Source: Polytrichum commune | Lineage: Eukaryota > Streptophyta > Polytrichopsida > Polytrichales > Polytrichaceae | Length of the DNA stretch: 64,000 nt | Reading direction: 5' to 3' | Assembly (NCBI GenBank): GCA_950295325.1 | Contig: OX485804.1 | Span: 58,642,429-58,706,428, forward strand | Part shown: positions 31,488 to 44,821 of the stretch, piece after piece | Layout: each line of letters opens with the position of its first letter | Numbering within the stretch: position 1 is the stretch's first letter | Made by a program: the position numbers and the translations under genes | The notes under the pieces: model-generated | Told to the model about the DNA's origin: nothing | Databases searched by the model: none | The model's input: the letters and a program-made list of their open reading frames with translations, nothing else

Positions 31488-32711
31488 GTACTTGAGGATC
31501 CTGGAAAGAAGGAAAAGATGATGAGGAAGGGATTTTTCCCGTATGTTCTACCCTATGAACCCGGTAAAAGAGTGCACACCGTCCTTCCGCCGCCGGGATA
31601 TCCCCCAATACCCCCTCGGCAGCCAGGATATTGTTCTCCTACGAGGAGTATTCATCACCCAGGCCCAAATTCTAAGGTGGTGGTTCGACAGCCGGGTCAG
31701 TATCATCCCTGGAGTTACCCTATGCAATATCCACATGATTATCTTGTGCTGCATGGAATGCATATGGCCTGGCCTCAGGCAGATTATTCTGGTCCTGAAG
31801 CAAAATACATTTTACCGAAATGGCTACAAGGATTAGCTGAACCACTTCCAATAGCAGCTGCAAAAGTGCAGATCGACCCCGCAAGAAACCTAGAGGTCGG
31901 AGTTAGTGCACCACCGCCACCCATCGTCATCTCCCCGCGGCCTAGGAGTACTTCAAAATGCTCCCCGTCAGGCCCAATCGTCTGTGCGTATATTAAAGAA
32001 GAACGACTTGCATCACCATTGACGAGAACATTCATGAAGCCCAATGCCTGCCGTGATCCCAAACCTGTATGCTCTGGACAGAATTTGAAAGGGAAAGTGG
32101 CAGTTGTCGTAGAGAAGGAATCATCACGGTTACCAAGAAAGAACTCATCTGCTGCAGGGCCAACAATGTCATCAAAATGTCCACCATCTGCAAGCAGGAG
32201 GGATCCCAATTTAGAAACTGGTGTCTGGAAAGTCCAAGCTTACTCCATTTCACCAGGAACTCCCGTTACACCCGTCTTGGGGGCATGCCACCATCCTCTG
32301 GACGAACGCATTGTGGACATACCACAACCCTCAGAGAGCGATTGCCTCCTTCGCCATGCTCCTGCCACGAACATCCCAACAATGTCATCAAAATGTCCAC
32401 CATCTGCAAGCAGGAGGGATCCCAATTTAGAAACTGGTGTCTGGAAAGTCCAAGATTACTCCATTTCACCAGGAACTCCCGTTACACCCGTCTTGGGGGC
32501 ATGCCACCATCCTCTGGACGAACGCATTGTGGACATACCACAACCCTCAGAGAGCGATTGCCTCCTTCGCCATGCTCCTGCCACGAACATCCCAACAATC
32601 TCGCGGCCACTAGATTTGCCTCTTATATGTATATATGTGCTCTTGGGTGCATTCTGGTTTTCTGTGGCTATGTTTCTCTTGAATGCATTCTCCATTGCTG
32701 TGGCTATGTGA
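31488..32711 (+). CDS. Same-frame continuation: Pro-rich protein with tandem repeat and C-terminal hydrophobic segment
   Basis: Same frame as 31203-31487, with a Met at 31518. It starts basic (KKEKMMRKGFFPYVLPYEPG), then Pro/Tyr/His-rich low complexity (LPPPGYPPIPPRQPGY). Next come two 72-residue repeats (32161-32376 and 32377-32592) differing at one base, then a C-terminal hydrophobic stretch (LICIYVLLGAFWFSVAMFLL) that could be a membrane anchor. No known domain. A ParB-like head with a disordered repeat-bearing tail and tail anchor would be unusual; the anchor may be a chance frame. Confidence 0.5.
   Translation, partial: VLEDPGKKEKMMRKGFFPYVLPYEPGKRVHTVLPPPGYPPIPPRQPGYCSPTRSIHHPGPNSKVVVRQPGQYHPWSYPMQYPHDYLVLHGMHMAWPQADYSGPEAKYILPKWLQGLAEPLPIAAAKVQIDPARNLEVGVSAPPPPIVISPRPRSTSKCSPSGPIVCAYIKEERLASPLTRTFMKPNACRDPKPVCSGQNLKGKVAVVVEKESSRLPRKNSSAAGPTMSSKCPPSASRRDPNLETGVWKVQAYSISPGTPVTPVLGACHHPLDERIVDIPQPSESDCLLRHAPATNIPTMSSKCPPSASRRDPNLETGVWKVQDYSISPGTPVTPVLGACHHPLDERIVDIPQPSESDCLLRHAPATNIPTISRPLDLPLICIYVLLGAFWFSVAMFLLNAFSIAVAM
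32161..32592 (+). repeat. Two 216-bp in-frame tandem repeats
   Basis: Exact 216-bp period; I found one difference (caagCtt versus caagAtt). 216 is divisible by three, so the coding frame is kept. The near-identity implies a very recent duplication, a collapse-prone array, or an assembly duplication. Confidence 0.93.
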
Positions 32712-32919
32712 TCAACCTTGTGAAGAAACTCGGCCGCTTCCTTCGCCCTCCGTCTGCATCTGCGCCAGCGCCTGGGGCTTCAGGCCTGTGAGAAAGCTTA
32801 GGGTGTTCCTTCTGTGTAAATGTGCTAGTTCTTGAGCATTAGAAGTTCTTAGTTATGATACATGAGGTTAGTTCTAAGTTGAACAAAGCTAACTCTCACC
32901 ATCATGTTTTAGCAGCCAC

Positions 32920-33105
32920 GGCAATTACCAACACCTCCTTTCTACTCTTGGTAGGTTGGAGAGTGTTGGTAATGCTAAGCATGTTGGCAATACTAGCCAT
33001 GTCAATATTACCGTTATGACACCAAATTTGTGAGTGTCGCACATGTAGTGATGTGTCACTACATGTGCGACAGAGACTAATTTGGTGTCATAATGGTAAT
33101 AGTGA
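32920..33105. repeat. Compound long hairpin (possible MITE)
   Basis: Perfect 17-bp stem 33035-33051/33056-33072 (TGTCGCACATGTAGTGA arm, loop TGTG), extended outward as an imperfect stem to about 33007/33100 (attaccgttatgacaccaaa pairing). A second stem, ATTACCAACAC/GTGTTGGTAAT, lies at 32924-32934/32963-32973. It would make a long RNA hairpin if transcribed. Confidence 0.8.
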
Positions 33106-36100
33106 GATGTGTAAATATCTTGCCAATCTCAAATATGAAATTTATGTATAATATATAGTGTTGCAGGTTCAAAGTATGTGAATATCTACACAAATGTTAG
33201 TTTGCTTTGATTTGGACGAGCTTATATCGCTTGTATCTAGATAGTTTTGCTTGCGTCGTATGTAGGGTTATACTATAATTATTTCATAGACCTATATATT
33301 GACATGTAATGATGTAAAGTTAATACAATAATGGTATTTTACACCTCTATGTGTAGTTTGTGACAATTTTTTAATATCCTTATTATGCATATTTATGTAC
33401 CTAGAAATCTTCGAGGTTCAAGCCAACTTGTGAAGCTTCTGGTTGATTCTCAAGATTCACATGCTCTTGGTATCATTTACGTATTATGAGAGGATCATGC
33501 GGCGTGATTGATGCCTTATTGGTGAATCTCTTTGGTTCCCGAATAGGTGTGCTAGGATCATGGAATTTTGTTTGATTACAATCCGCATTAATTATTCTTG
33601 TTTGATCAATCTTTGACCTTTTAGCCCCACAAACATAAAATGTTGTTCTCACATTTCAATAGCATGTAAGTGCATGAAAAAGTCCACACATCCACCCTTT
33701 GGATGTGTTTTTGGGGAGCAAGTACATTTGAAAACAAGATAAAAGGGTGAAAGACGACTTAGAACGGACAACATTTGTATCATGAAGACTTCCAACAAGA
33801 TTGTGTTTCCACTACTTAGATCCAACAAGTTCTTGCCTAGAAGTTGAGTGTCAAGGGTTTGCAATTCCAATTTTGCAAACTACTCCCTTCACCCTTTAAT
33901 GGTCCAATTGGGGATGCGATCCATGTCGCTTACAATATAATTTTGCCAAGCCTCAATTGAAGATATTCTCAATACTATGATATTTATGCAATATTGAGAG
34001 ATCAAATTGTAACGTCATGATGTGTTGATTCACTGTTATAACCATGCATTGCTAAATGAATTGCTCAATGAATTTGTAGCAATGTCATGTACTTGAATAT
34101 TGTCCGCTTTGTTATTTTCATGCCATCCACCTTTAGATGAAGCATTGACAATCTTGCAAACATGTTCATTCGACAATTTTAAAATAATGTAGTGCATGAT
34201 CATTCCTACACGGAGTTACTTTGGGTAGACACTCGTGCACATGAGCACTATGTTTCTAAAGACCTAGTATTCAAAATGTAGTTCAAATTTTTAATGATAC
34301 TTATACATTCCAAGTAGTTTTTATAAAAGAAAATTACTTCTTTAAAATTGTTGTCTTGCTAAAACTAATGTGACCTCCTTTGCAACTTTCAAGTACACGC
34401 ATTGTTAAACCAACACCAGACATTGTCGTGCACCATTGGGAAGGTCACGTCTTCATAGAATGTAGTGTCTCAGTGGCAAGACCTTTCTTTCCAAAAGCAT
34501 TTCACCTTCTTTGCAAGAAAATGTTCAGCACTTTGATTAGGCTATGGCCATTTGCCGTATTACATGGAATAAGGTTTCTTGATTAACATACTAAATCAAT
34601 CGCAATTTCTCAATGCGAATGGATGAAATAATATTTGTATGTAATATATGGTTTTGATGAAACAAAAGTACCATCATTTATAATAAAATCCACCCCATAT
34701 AAAAAGACCCAATTTGAAAATCATCTAATTGAAGGGCCCCCAAAAAAAACCTTCATAATAGATCTCACCTGTGGCTTGCATGTGGGTTCATATTTTGACA
34801 CTAGATGCATCCTCTGTGGATTTTATTATAAATGAAAGAGCAAGAAATGGTTAACAATACAACAAACATAGACTTACCATATGCAAATGGATCATGAGAA
34901 AAGAAGACCCAAAGGACCATCTAGCAATGCCATATTGACAATAGGATTATTTTATGGGATAAGGAGCTAAAGCTGGCAATAACCGCATTCAAATGCGAGG
35001 AAACACTTTGGTACCTTGTTGGGCGCCAATAACTTGTTCTTAAAATCCAAAATTTGTTGGAACATCAAAGCTCCTCTAATTTTGTATGCTTAGTTGCCTA
35101 ACAATATGGTGGGACTATCTTGCTCGACCATAGAAATTTGTCACTCTCTTTATTTTTGAGTCCAACTGACCTTGTTTTTGAATCGGCAAGGTAACAAAAT
35201 TTTCTTGCATACATGTCTCAACCCATAAAATAAAATAAATAAAAAAATAAAACTTTGGCACTTTTCACAAGGACACTTATATTCTCAGAATCCAAGTGTC
35301 TCAGACTAAACTCCTCTCTCCTCCTCAGGATGTATGGTGTGCACTAGAGTTTGTTTTCTCAAATGGTATTTAAAATTTCTTGCAAAGAGATTAATTCTAA
35401 ATAGCTTTTGCGGCACCAAGACACTTATTTTCAAGAACAGTATGACCTCCCCATGCACACTCCCCTTGGCATCCGATGTTGGCCATTATTATAGTGTTTT
35501 TCTCATTACATTTGCAAAGGAGGTCAATTTGTTTCTTTAAAAGTAGTTGTCTTGGCTTTGAGACAACACTTTCAAGAAACCGTGTGAACACATTTCCCTC
35601 CCTCATGTATGGGTTTGTTGGAGTTCTCTTTCAAAAAAATGTTCAATGTCATTGTGATACACATAAGAACTTGAAGGGAGTTTGGTGATATAAAAAGCCT
35701 TTGTGTTATCAAAAAGTTAATTTCCAAATTATGGTTTGTTCATAGCGCATACTTATGTGTAATTGACTATTCTTCTTTTGTCGAAGTTTTATACAAGGAG
35801 TTAAGAATCACATAAGCAATAATATGATTGAGGAAATGTCTAGGGTATAAAGGTTTGTACTATGTGTGATTGTCAAGTGACAAAAAAATTCTAAATTGAA
35901 ATTACTCATTGGAAATTTGTGTTGAACCATAGTCAAGAGGAGTATTACCTAATATTTGTGTCAAAGAGGAGACTTGAAAGGGTCATAAGCGGAAAAAATC
36001 GCAAGTAAAATTTGGAAGTTTCGAGCGACAATATGTCTATTGTCTCTTTGAAACCAAAGAATTAGAGAAGCTAGGTTGACAATCAACCACGTGGCCGGGA

Positions 36101-38340
36101 GAAGAGAAAATACCCCAAGCAACTACAAAGGACTGAAGTACTAGTGGAAGTTGCCAATCAAGTTAAGACTTATCCATAGCCTTTGCAAATCTCTTAATTA
36201 AATCAAAAATTAGAATCTAAGACCCAAATTATGTAAATGAAGATCAAATGAAATGAACCTTAAAGAGTAAAAATGAGATAAATGAATCATGTTAAGTGAA
36301 TTTTCTGTTGGTTTCTTTTTGATACCAACAAACCAATCTCCAATTGGATCCCCAATGTACTCCACCCAATAATTACCAATTTGTTTCTTATAAATTCTTT
36401 GAGAACAAACCAAATTGTATCTTGAGCTAATTTCTTTGGTCTAGGTTGTTTTTGTTGGTGATTTTTTATTTTATTTTTCAATTTTGGCTTCAGGTTCAAA
36501 AATTTTGAATTTTTAAGTACCCTCCATCATTGAAACTTTATATAATCTGAATAAAACAGACCCTTTCCTCAAGGCCCTCACGTAGTTTCGAGGATTTAAA
36601 GTACCTCCCCCCCCTCACCCAAGGTCAAAATCCCACCTTTTCAAGTCCATGAAGTTAAGCATGTGACATAATATGTGGCCATATTCATATGAGGTGCACC
36701 CACCATCATAACCATAATCAGGTGCATGCACCACCTTCAATCAATAACCTAGCTATATGTTCATTTTAATGGGCAACAAAAGGAATATACATACACATGT
36801 CTATGACCAAGAAATACTAACAAAGCATGCATACAAAACAAAAGTCGAACAAAATGGCAATATTTAAAGTGCACATATAATAAAATTAAAGAATGATGTG
36901 AATGCATTATCCCTAGATTACACCAGAAGAAACTTGTTCATTGCGATTATCCATTGCAACTCATGGCAAGCACATGCATAAATAAATCATTTTGATAGGC
37001 AACTGAAGGGTTTTGGTTACCCATTGTCAAAAAGCCTCAAGTTAACAACCATAATGATTTATTCATGCAAATTCTCGCACATTTTCTCACCATGAGTTGG
37101 AATGACCCAGTTGCAATGAATGCTTGTAATGGACATGTTTTCTTCTAGCATTAGTACCCCATTAATGAAAAAGTCCAAAATAAGAATATACACACAAACT
37201 TGTGGGGAAGAAATAACCTCAATTAAATACAAAAGTTGAAATAAGAGCTTATAGGTTAATGTCTCTGATGTACATATACCCCACAATCATGATGTGGAAG
37301 AGTGAGGGAAAAATAAGGTTCCTATGCATTAGGTGTGAATATTTTTATTTGCATAATCATGAAATAGTTGAACAATATTTCGTCTATTAGATGAAGCTCA
37401 TAGAACCAACTTTTCAGCTCAAGGGCTGAAATTTGAGAGCCCTTCAAAGTGAAATTCATATGAGGGCTTCAATCTTGAACATTGTTTAGGGGAGTATGAA
37501 GAGCGACCACATAAGGCCCACATTCCTCACGTACTTATAACATACCGCATCTGAAGATATCCGGGAAACTAAACTGTAGCTCAACAGCGCCACACTTGTT
37601 TAAAATAGAAAGAAATATATGAAGACATCTTTGAAGACCGGAAGGGTGATACTGCAGCACAATTTGACCATCGAAGGGGCCACGACGAATGCGCATGGAT
37701 ATTCAAGGCGCACAATTGGGATATCCTATATATATGACAGATCCTCCCCATTCTATCAGATTCAGTGCATATATATAGAAACATACTACAATTTCCATTA
37801 TGTCCTAGTTGATGTCGGCCTCGACTAAGTTATATCGGGTTGCTTGTCAAGTGAAGAGCACTTTGATCAATCTAGCAACTCCCCAGTCCCCAGTGCTTTT
37901 CTATCCTCCATGTAGAGAGCATTTCATTCAGAAACCTTCTATTTCTGACCATGAGCATAGACGGCTTGACCCATAGACGGCTTGAGTAGGTGGATGCACA
38001 TGTCTCGTCTCTACTACACTTGCAGCTGATCATCCACTCTCCCCTCGCTGTTGTGGAACGTACATGATTATATTGTGGCCACTTCTACCTAATATCATAT
38101 TGGTCGTCATATCAGATCGGATCATCCGCTTGTCTCATCCGCTTGGCAATTGTGTTGAACCATGAAGATTTTTCATCTCATGTTTCAGAATCGGAGTTGA
38201 AACACAACAGTTTTAAGATCTCAAACTGACAATTCTCTTTCTCTTGAAACGATCACAGAGGCCTGAGTCCCAGTTGTGATAGCAGCTATGGAACCCAGAA
38301 CCATGAATGGATGTGGCACAGAGTGGTGGATCTATTTGTG
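33106..38340. other. AT-rich spacer
   Basis: No supported gene or RNA. Short frames on both strands lack recognisable features. A short duplicated 'catagacggcttga' pair occurs near 37958-37984. Confidence 0.6.
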
Positions 38341-38756
38341 AAGGGCCTAAATTAGATGCCAAATGTCATGCCCACTAATTGCCAATATAATTTCATTCGC
38401 CAACATAAGTGATTTTTTCAAGTGAAAAAATAGATCTACATCTTGACATTTAGAGTAGCACATTAGGATGCTTTAGATGATAGTCTTGCGTTCTAGTATG
38501 CAAGGGGAAGACTTTTTTAGCGGACCAATGGCAAGTGTCATTTGTGTACACTTTAGTCAAACTTGTAGACCATTATGGAACATAAACATCCACCCCATAA
38601 CACTATTGAACATAAGTTTCATGCTAAGATATTAATAAGCACACTTGAACGCCAAGTGTCATGAGAATTTGTTAATCATCAGTGTAATAAGGCATACACC
38701 TCAAAATAGGGTAAGTGACATTATTACGTATGTGACACTAAATACCATAAATTGTG
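38341..38756 (-). mobile_element. Second, partial copy of the 28.6-kb MITE (reverse)
   Basis: Reverse complement matches 28612-29130 segment by segment (e.g. complement of GGTATTTAGTGTCACATRC and of GGCATCTAGTTTAGGCCC). The 28612-type end is present at 38756; the other terminus is missing before ~38341. Confidence 0.7.
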
Positions 38757-40230
38757 TAGTAGAAGTGTATTGTGGGCAAAATCATTGCGTTTCACACATT
38801 GGAATTGCACCCATGCACTCAAAGGTCCACTAAATAGCCCTAATATTGTAGTCCACTATAATTTTCTAGAGCCCAAGATAATTCTCATATTGAGAATTTA
38901 TGTGGGCCACATTTATTGCTCATTGCTTATTAACAATCAACGTGGGTGATAATTTTATTTTGTGCCACTTATGTCTTATAACTAATACTCAATGTGTTAG
39001 TCAAAGGTCTTTGTGAAGACCCATGGTCTTAGACCCACACTGATTCCACCTTGACTAGAAAATTAGTGTCACCCACTCTAATTATTTCCATGCTAATTTC
39101 ACCCACATGAATAGGACTATTTAGTGTACTCGGTGTGTTCATAAAGACACAATAACAACAAAGGAACATCACCCACATTATTTCATGCGGTTGTGCTAAA
39201 AACACCATAATCATCCACGTGTGTAGGGTTTTCCTTTCTTTCATTCACACTTGTAGTGTAGAAATCCATGTAGCTTGTAGTTGATGGTGGAATTGGTCTT
39301 CCAAATCACAATAAGGTCTTGGACTTGAGAAGAAATCAAATCAATTATTAGACTTGATGGTCTTGGATTATAGTGTTAAAATGGTTGCCTCCTCAACTTT
39401 CTCCCCGGCCTTGGTCATGTAAGTCTTTATTCACAAACAACCACCCTAAGGGTTTATGACCAACAAATCAACACAAGAAAAAACATCATTTGGTCAGCAA
39501 TTACAAATCACAAAGTTTGTCATTTCCAAGTTTTAGAATCATAATTGAGATGAAAAAGTCATGCAAAATTAGAACAAAGTTTTCTTTCTTGTTGGAAGAC
39601 CACTTATGCCTAGAATATGCCCATAGAAAGAAGGAATTATTGTATATGAACACTACTCTTTGTAACGTGTATCTATTTATTGGTTACGTTTGCTATCTCT
39701 AATTCCAACTAGACTCTACTCTCTATAAGACCATAGGACTCCACCCTAGGAGATCTAATAGTTCTAAAAGGTGAGAGGAAGTTACCCAATACACTATTTT
39801 GTCTAATTAATGTGGGTTATCTCTCAAAGTTATGTGTTGCTATAACTTTTTACCAACATTATCATTTTTACCAACTACGTCATCTCATATTCTTTGGTGT
39901 GCACATTATTTACTTATGTTATTTGGGTTAAACAATGATTCTCTCACTACGAAGTTATAGCGACACGTAATTTCAAATTACAACCCACACTCATGATTAG
40001 ACAAAACAATGTAGTTGGGACTATGGTGTCACATGATGTTCTCACCTCATAAATAATGACCATTACTTATGAGCACTTTACTCACCCCAAAGGCATGGAG
40101 GGAAAGCCGGCTAACTATATGTTGGAGGACTAGTTGAGGGGAGCTTCAACATTCAGTTCCTACAAGCATATAAGGCTCAAGGTTGGGTGGATCATGCCTC
40201 TTATTACCTCTCTATTTTGAGAGACATAAC
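38757..40230. other. Spacer; 3' part may be a degenerate LTR
   Basis: No gene. Because a primer-binding-site-like sequence begins at 40232, the preceding several hundred bases may be a decayed 5' LTR, but its start cannot be fixed. Confidence 0.35.
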
Positions 40231-41780
40231 ATTGGTATAAGGGCTTCATGCTCTTGTACCTTGGTGTTTTGGTTGTTGTTACTTTTCCGCTGCGTAACAT
40301 TTGTGTTTCAAGTTAGAAAAATAAGCAAAGCTATTTTACAAAGGAAGGGAATGAGTTTGTTGCTTTATGAAGTATCAGGAGTAGAGTTTAATTTAAACGA
40401 GGCGAAAAGAGAGCTTAAGCCATGTAAATTCACGCAACATGCCTTGTAATTTCTTGTAGAGGGTGCAAGAGCAACAATGTGCAAGAGGGTGACCATTAAT
40501 TGACCTCGTGAATATTTTCAAGAAGGGGTGGATTGGTGAAACGCACAAGGTACATTCGCGCGCAAGGCTGGCATTCGACGCACGTCAACACCCGGTGTGA
40601 TACCAGCTAGGCGAACCAACCCGTACACTGGTTACTTGGAGGCAAGGGTTTAGGCATCCAACAAGAAATGAATGTGTGGGTTGGTTTGCCCAAATCGTGT
40701 GATACCTAATCAAATGCCATACCTAGATATGGGGAATTGAAACCCAATACAAGGAAGGTTTTTGAGTCGATACCGGGCCAACCTCCATACCCGGGTCCAA
40801 GATTGATACATGGTGCTATTGTGATACCCGACCAACTTACTTTTACCCGCACCATATTGATATCTTGTTTGGGTTGTACATGGGCACTTACCGAACTAGC
40901 AAGTCACATTCAAGTTTTTACCTATTCTATTGGTCACCTGCTTGGTAGAAAATTTGCTGCAAAATTTTGGTGACCGGACTAGCATGTTCTCTGCAAATTT
41001 TGATTTTTTACAAGTGTTTTCCAAGGTTATTAGAAGATTTAAAAGCTCCCTTTTTTCAATTCTTCAATTTTCCCTTGAATATTTTAGGACTTGTCAAGTT
41101 TTTGAATTAAGTTCTAGGGCTTTTTTTTATTTTAGGACATAGTTTCCATACGTTGTGTGGGACACCATGGGAACGGATATGGATATTTATGCCCTTAGTG
41201 AGCCTCTCTTTTCAGAGTTAACCATGTTTCTACCTTCCCAAGGAAATTGTGGACAAATTGCTCGCACGGAAAATACATGAGTACTATGAAGGTAAGTTGA
41301 TCAATGACCACGATACGTTTGTGATGTTGGAACTAAATTATGAGAAAATCAAGACTTTCACATAAAAACTTGAGGATGGCCATATTTCCCAAGGATTAAA
41401 GGTTTGTTTCTTGGAAACAGTGGAAAAAACTAAAAAATGTAAACTTGTGAACAAACTTCTCAAGGCAAGTAGCGCATCATGGTGCATTCGTTTTAATAGA
41501 TAGTATTGCATCACATTGCTTTGCAAATTATGTTTTTGTTAATACCTTCAGGTTGAAAGTAGAGTATGGTAGTAACAATTTGGTATTAGGCAATTGTGAT
41601 CAATTTCCTACAAACGGGGATATCTAGGTCCATGTTAAGATACAACAATATCATATTCAAATGAATTGTCTTGTCTCAAAGTTGAAGGATGGTATTGACA
41701 TGATATTGGGCATCGAGTGGCTAGTACAACACAAAGCACACTTGGATTTCAATGTAAATGTTATGTGTTTTGTAAGGGTT
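40230..41780 (+). mobile_element. Ty3/gypsy-type retrotransposon fossil
   Basis: A CA at 40230-40231 is followed by TTGGTATAAGGGCTTCATGC, close to the initiator tRNA-Met primer-binding site (TGGTATCAGAGC) of plant LTR elements. About 1.25 kb downstream a retropepsin-like stretch is readable. The intervening gag region is decayed beyond recognition, and RT/integrase are not seen. Confidence 0.55.
41481..41775 (+). pseudogene. Retroelement aspartic protease remnant
   Basis: Frame starting GAFVLIDSIASHCFANYVFV corresponds to the family pattern I/V-D-S/T-G-A-[ST]-H, with the catalytic-loop Gly replaced by Ile. Later DGIDMILGIEWLVQHKAHLDF matches the gypsy D-x-I-L-G-x-x-W-L box. A TAG interrupts between the two. 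Clearly a dead gag-pol protease, plus orientation, in line with the primer-binding site upstream. Confidence 0.7.
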
Positions 41781-44445
41781 GTCATATTATGATTGTGTAT
41801 GTGAACCCAATGCAAGATCAAAGTCCAAATCCCCATAGACTCATTGTCATGCAATTCTAATTGTCAATTCGGAAGGGAGCAACCTTGTTCCTCATTCAAT
41901 TAATTGCAGTTGGAGAGGGGAGTGCCATAGTGTGACTCGTAACCGGTGAGCAATGAGTGATGAGCAGTAACTTGCGAGCAGTGAGGGAGGCAAAATATCT
42001 GGAGATATACCCACTAGTATCCTAAAACTGTGATATATTGGTATAAATAATAACATTTTTTTTAATAATAAGATGAGTGGGGAGTTCACACAAAGTGCAA
42101 AATCAACCCTAGTGAATGCATTGCTTTACTTTTAAAATCGATAATCGCAAGCTTGGCATGAGGGTTTGGAAATGATTCAGAATATTGTTGTTAGATATAG
42201 ATTCAACATCACTTCAACATTTATTTCTTTAAAAAAATACAAGCACATTCCAAGTATTCAACATGCTCTAGACTATATTTGTAAAATTCATATAGTTTTG
42301 AGAAAATGAATTGATGTAGGCATTGTGAAAATTTTAGAAATTGAAGTTTTTGGGCGTAGATGAAGTATAACAAGAAATTGCTCATTTCAATGTCCACAAA
42401 ATAATGAGCATATTCAATATAAAACCATGTATGGAAACTCCATAACTACTCCTATCGTCTTTCATTCCCTCCTCTTCCTCATTATCATTAACATGTTCAA
42501 CATGCTCCTCCGCCTCAACATCAACGAATGGCAAGATATGATGATCTTAACCCAATGAATTACTATAATGCGACGGTGTTGAGGTTGCAACTACAAACCT
42601 TTGTGATTGCCTTTGCATGTAATGGAAGAATTATGGAACTAGGAGGGAACACCACATTCTTCATTTTCATAAGAAGAAAAATTCAAAACAATTAGCACTC
42701 ATTATTGGAGAATAACATGTTGAATGATTTCAAATCAAACAAATAGTGAACTTACATACTCCATCAGGACTTTGTGAGAACTTTCCAAATATGTTCTTCA
42801 TCCTCATCATCGAAGAAGATTATCTTCGTTGTTGAGCCGCCACCATGAGGTGAAGGTGTAGTATTGTATGATGGTGCCAAGATGACATTGAATATGACAA
42901 AGCTTCTCTCAAATGCGATGAAGTACCATTACTACATCAATAAGCATGAAAAGATCATGTGCAATCCACATAGAGATAGAAATTATATTCAAAGTTTAAA
43001 ATTCCTCAATTTCATTTAAAAAATCACATGTACATGCATAAGCATCAAGAATTGATCCGGGTTTAATCAACATCTATATTAAGGATTATGAAGACTTTGG
43101 ATCTTTTTATTATCCACCTCTCCATGAAACATCTACTTTCATAATTTAATATATGTAGTAATGCAATTGAAGAAGGTCAGTAGCTCAACTGGAATTCTCT
43201 CCATTAGCTAGCCCTTCTAGTCTACGCTACCCTACTACCTAGACCCTATTATTACCATGTTAACAATGGCAATATCCTTGAAGGTTGTACTTGTACTACC
43301 CACCTCTCAATATTTGTTGAGACACATAGGTGTACTACCTCATAATATTATCTACTTTTAACCATATCATTGTACTAGTTAAATGATATATCTATTGATA
43401 TGCTCCCTCTTCTACCCACGATGTTATAATCTTTCAACTTGTGATTATACACTTCTGACCTTATTAATCTACCATATTTACTTCTAGATCCCTAATTTAG
43501 TTTGTAAAGACCGATATTAGATCACTATACAATATTCCGAAATGCAATAGAGATTTCTTGTTATTAGGGTTGTTGAAGGTAAGACATACATATGTCTCAT
43601 CTCTACAAGATTTATTAGCACTAATTGCTTGCACAATGACAAACAGTATTACAACCACAAACAAGTTAGGAATCCCTTCAATCCCTAATACTATCATTCC
43701 AAGACCAACACTATCGCATTTAGTACCAAGGTCGTACACCGCAAACCTCCACCACTCGTTCAAGAAAGATATTATTTCTTATTAAATAATCACCAATAAT
43801 GAATAAATTCCCTATGAAATGAGTAGATAAGTCATAAAACTTGTAAAGAGGTCATATGACTTGTTTGGGCCACATCAATGGCAATTTTTATTATTCAAGT
43901 GTACATCATAGGTCAATTTTTTCTTGTTTTGCATCCTAATACCTTGGTGTAAGTGTCATGTGTCCATACATATATTTTTTAATGTCCAACTCTAATACTA
44001 AACGTTCCTTTTTCATGTAGCCGTGATTTTGTGTATTGTTGGCCATGTTTGGTGCCACATGTAAAGTTATACAATTGGTATGCAATACATTTTTGGTTCT
44101 ATTGGTACACACTTGAATGATGGTTGTGAGGAAAAAAATTGGGATCGTTTCGATTAATTTTTGTTGTCCTTTTCATTCCTTGATCCTAAGGTGAACAATT
44201 TTGACAACACCCATGAATGTCCTTTGAGGAATCAAAATGATATCTTAGATGACCTTATTCCTTGTAAATTAACTTTGTCAGTGTATTCAATATGGAGTAT
44301 GAAATGTAGGTATGATCCAAAATATGCTCCACAATACAAATCTAAGCACACCAAGTATGTAAAGTTATCTAAAATAGTCCTTAAACCGTTAGACACCCAA
44401 AAGTAGTACCCCAACCGTGAATGCCCCCATATAATTATGGCATGT
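41781..44445. other. AT-rich spacer
   Basis: No supported gene. Small frames (e.g. 43558-43785, 44161-44406) are unrecognisable. Confidence 0.55.
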
Positions 44446-44543
44446 TGTCATAGACATTTTGTTTTGTTCATAATTCATTTTTTTGCACGGTGTGATTGCT
44501 CAAACATTTGTAATATGTCAAAATAATATATATCACCTTATGG
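44446..44543 (+). repeat. Dispersed repeat, second copy, and empty site
   Basis: Near-identical to 25133-25236. At 44436-44460 it also preserves the unoccupied target (attatggCATGTTGTCATAG) of the LTR-like insertion at 22253. The match stops at TTATGG where the LINE begins. Confidence 0.85.
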
Positions 44544-44821
44544 GAGATAAGGAAGGAAGGCGGAGCCTCTGTAGAGCTACGGCGAAGCCCTAAAAGTTTT
44601 TAGAGAGAGCTGTTGGAGGTAAGGGGGAAAGAGGCAAGAGTTGAAGCGGCAACTTTGCTGCTCCTCGAACCTCTCTCCCCCTGGCCACCCACCTCTTGCG
44701 AAACTGAAGGGGCAGACACTACGCGTTGAACCACCCCAACACAAACTTAAAGCCCCGGAGTCCACCCACCAAGTCACACACTTCACCCAAGCAGATCTAC
44801 ACGAAGAAGGAGGAGCAACTG

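Noticed and set aside
32069-32791. 240-codon frame overlapping the ParB-like tail
   Set aside because: It is a shifted reading through the same 216-bp repeats; the 31203-32711 frame is supported by continuity with the ParB-like domain.
43175-43215. tRNA-like D-arm text (GTCAGTAGCTCAACTGG)
   Set aside because: No matching anticodon or T arm follows at the expected spacing.
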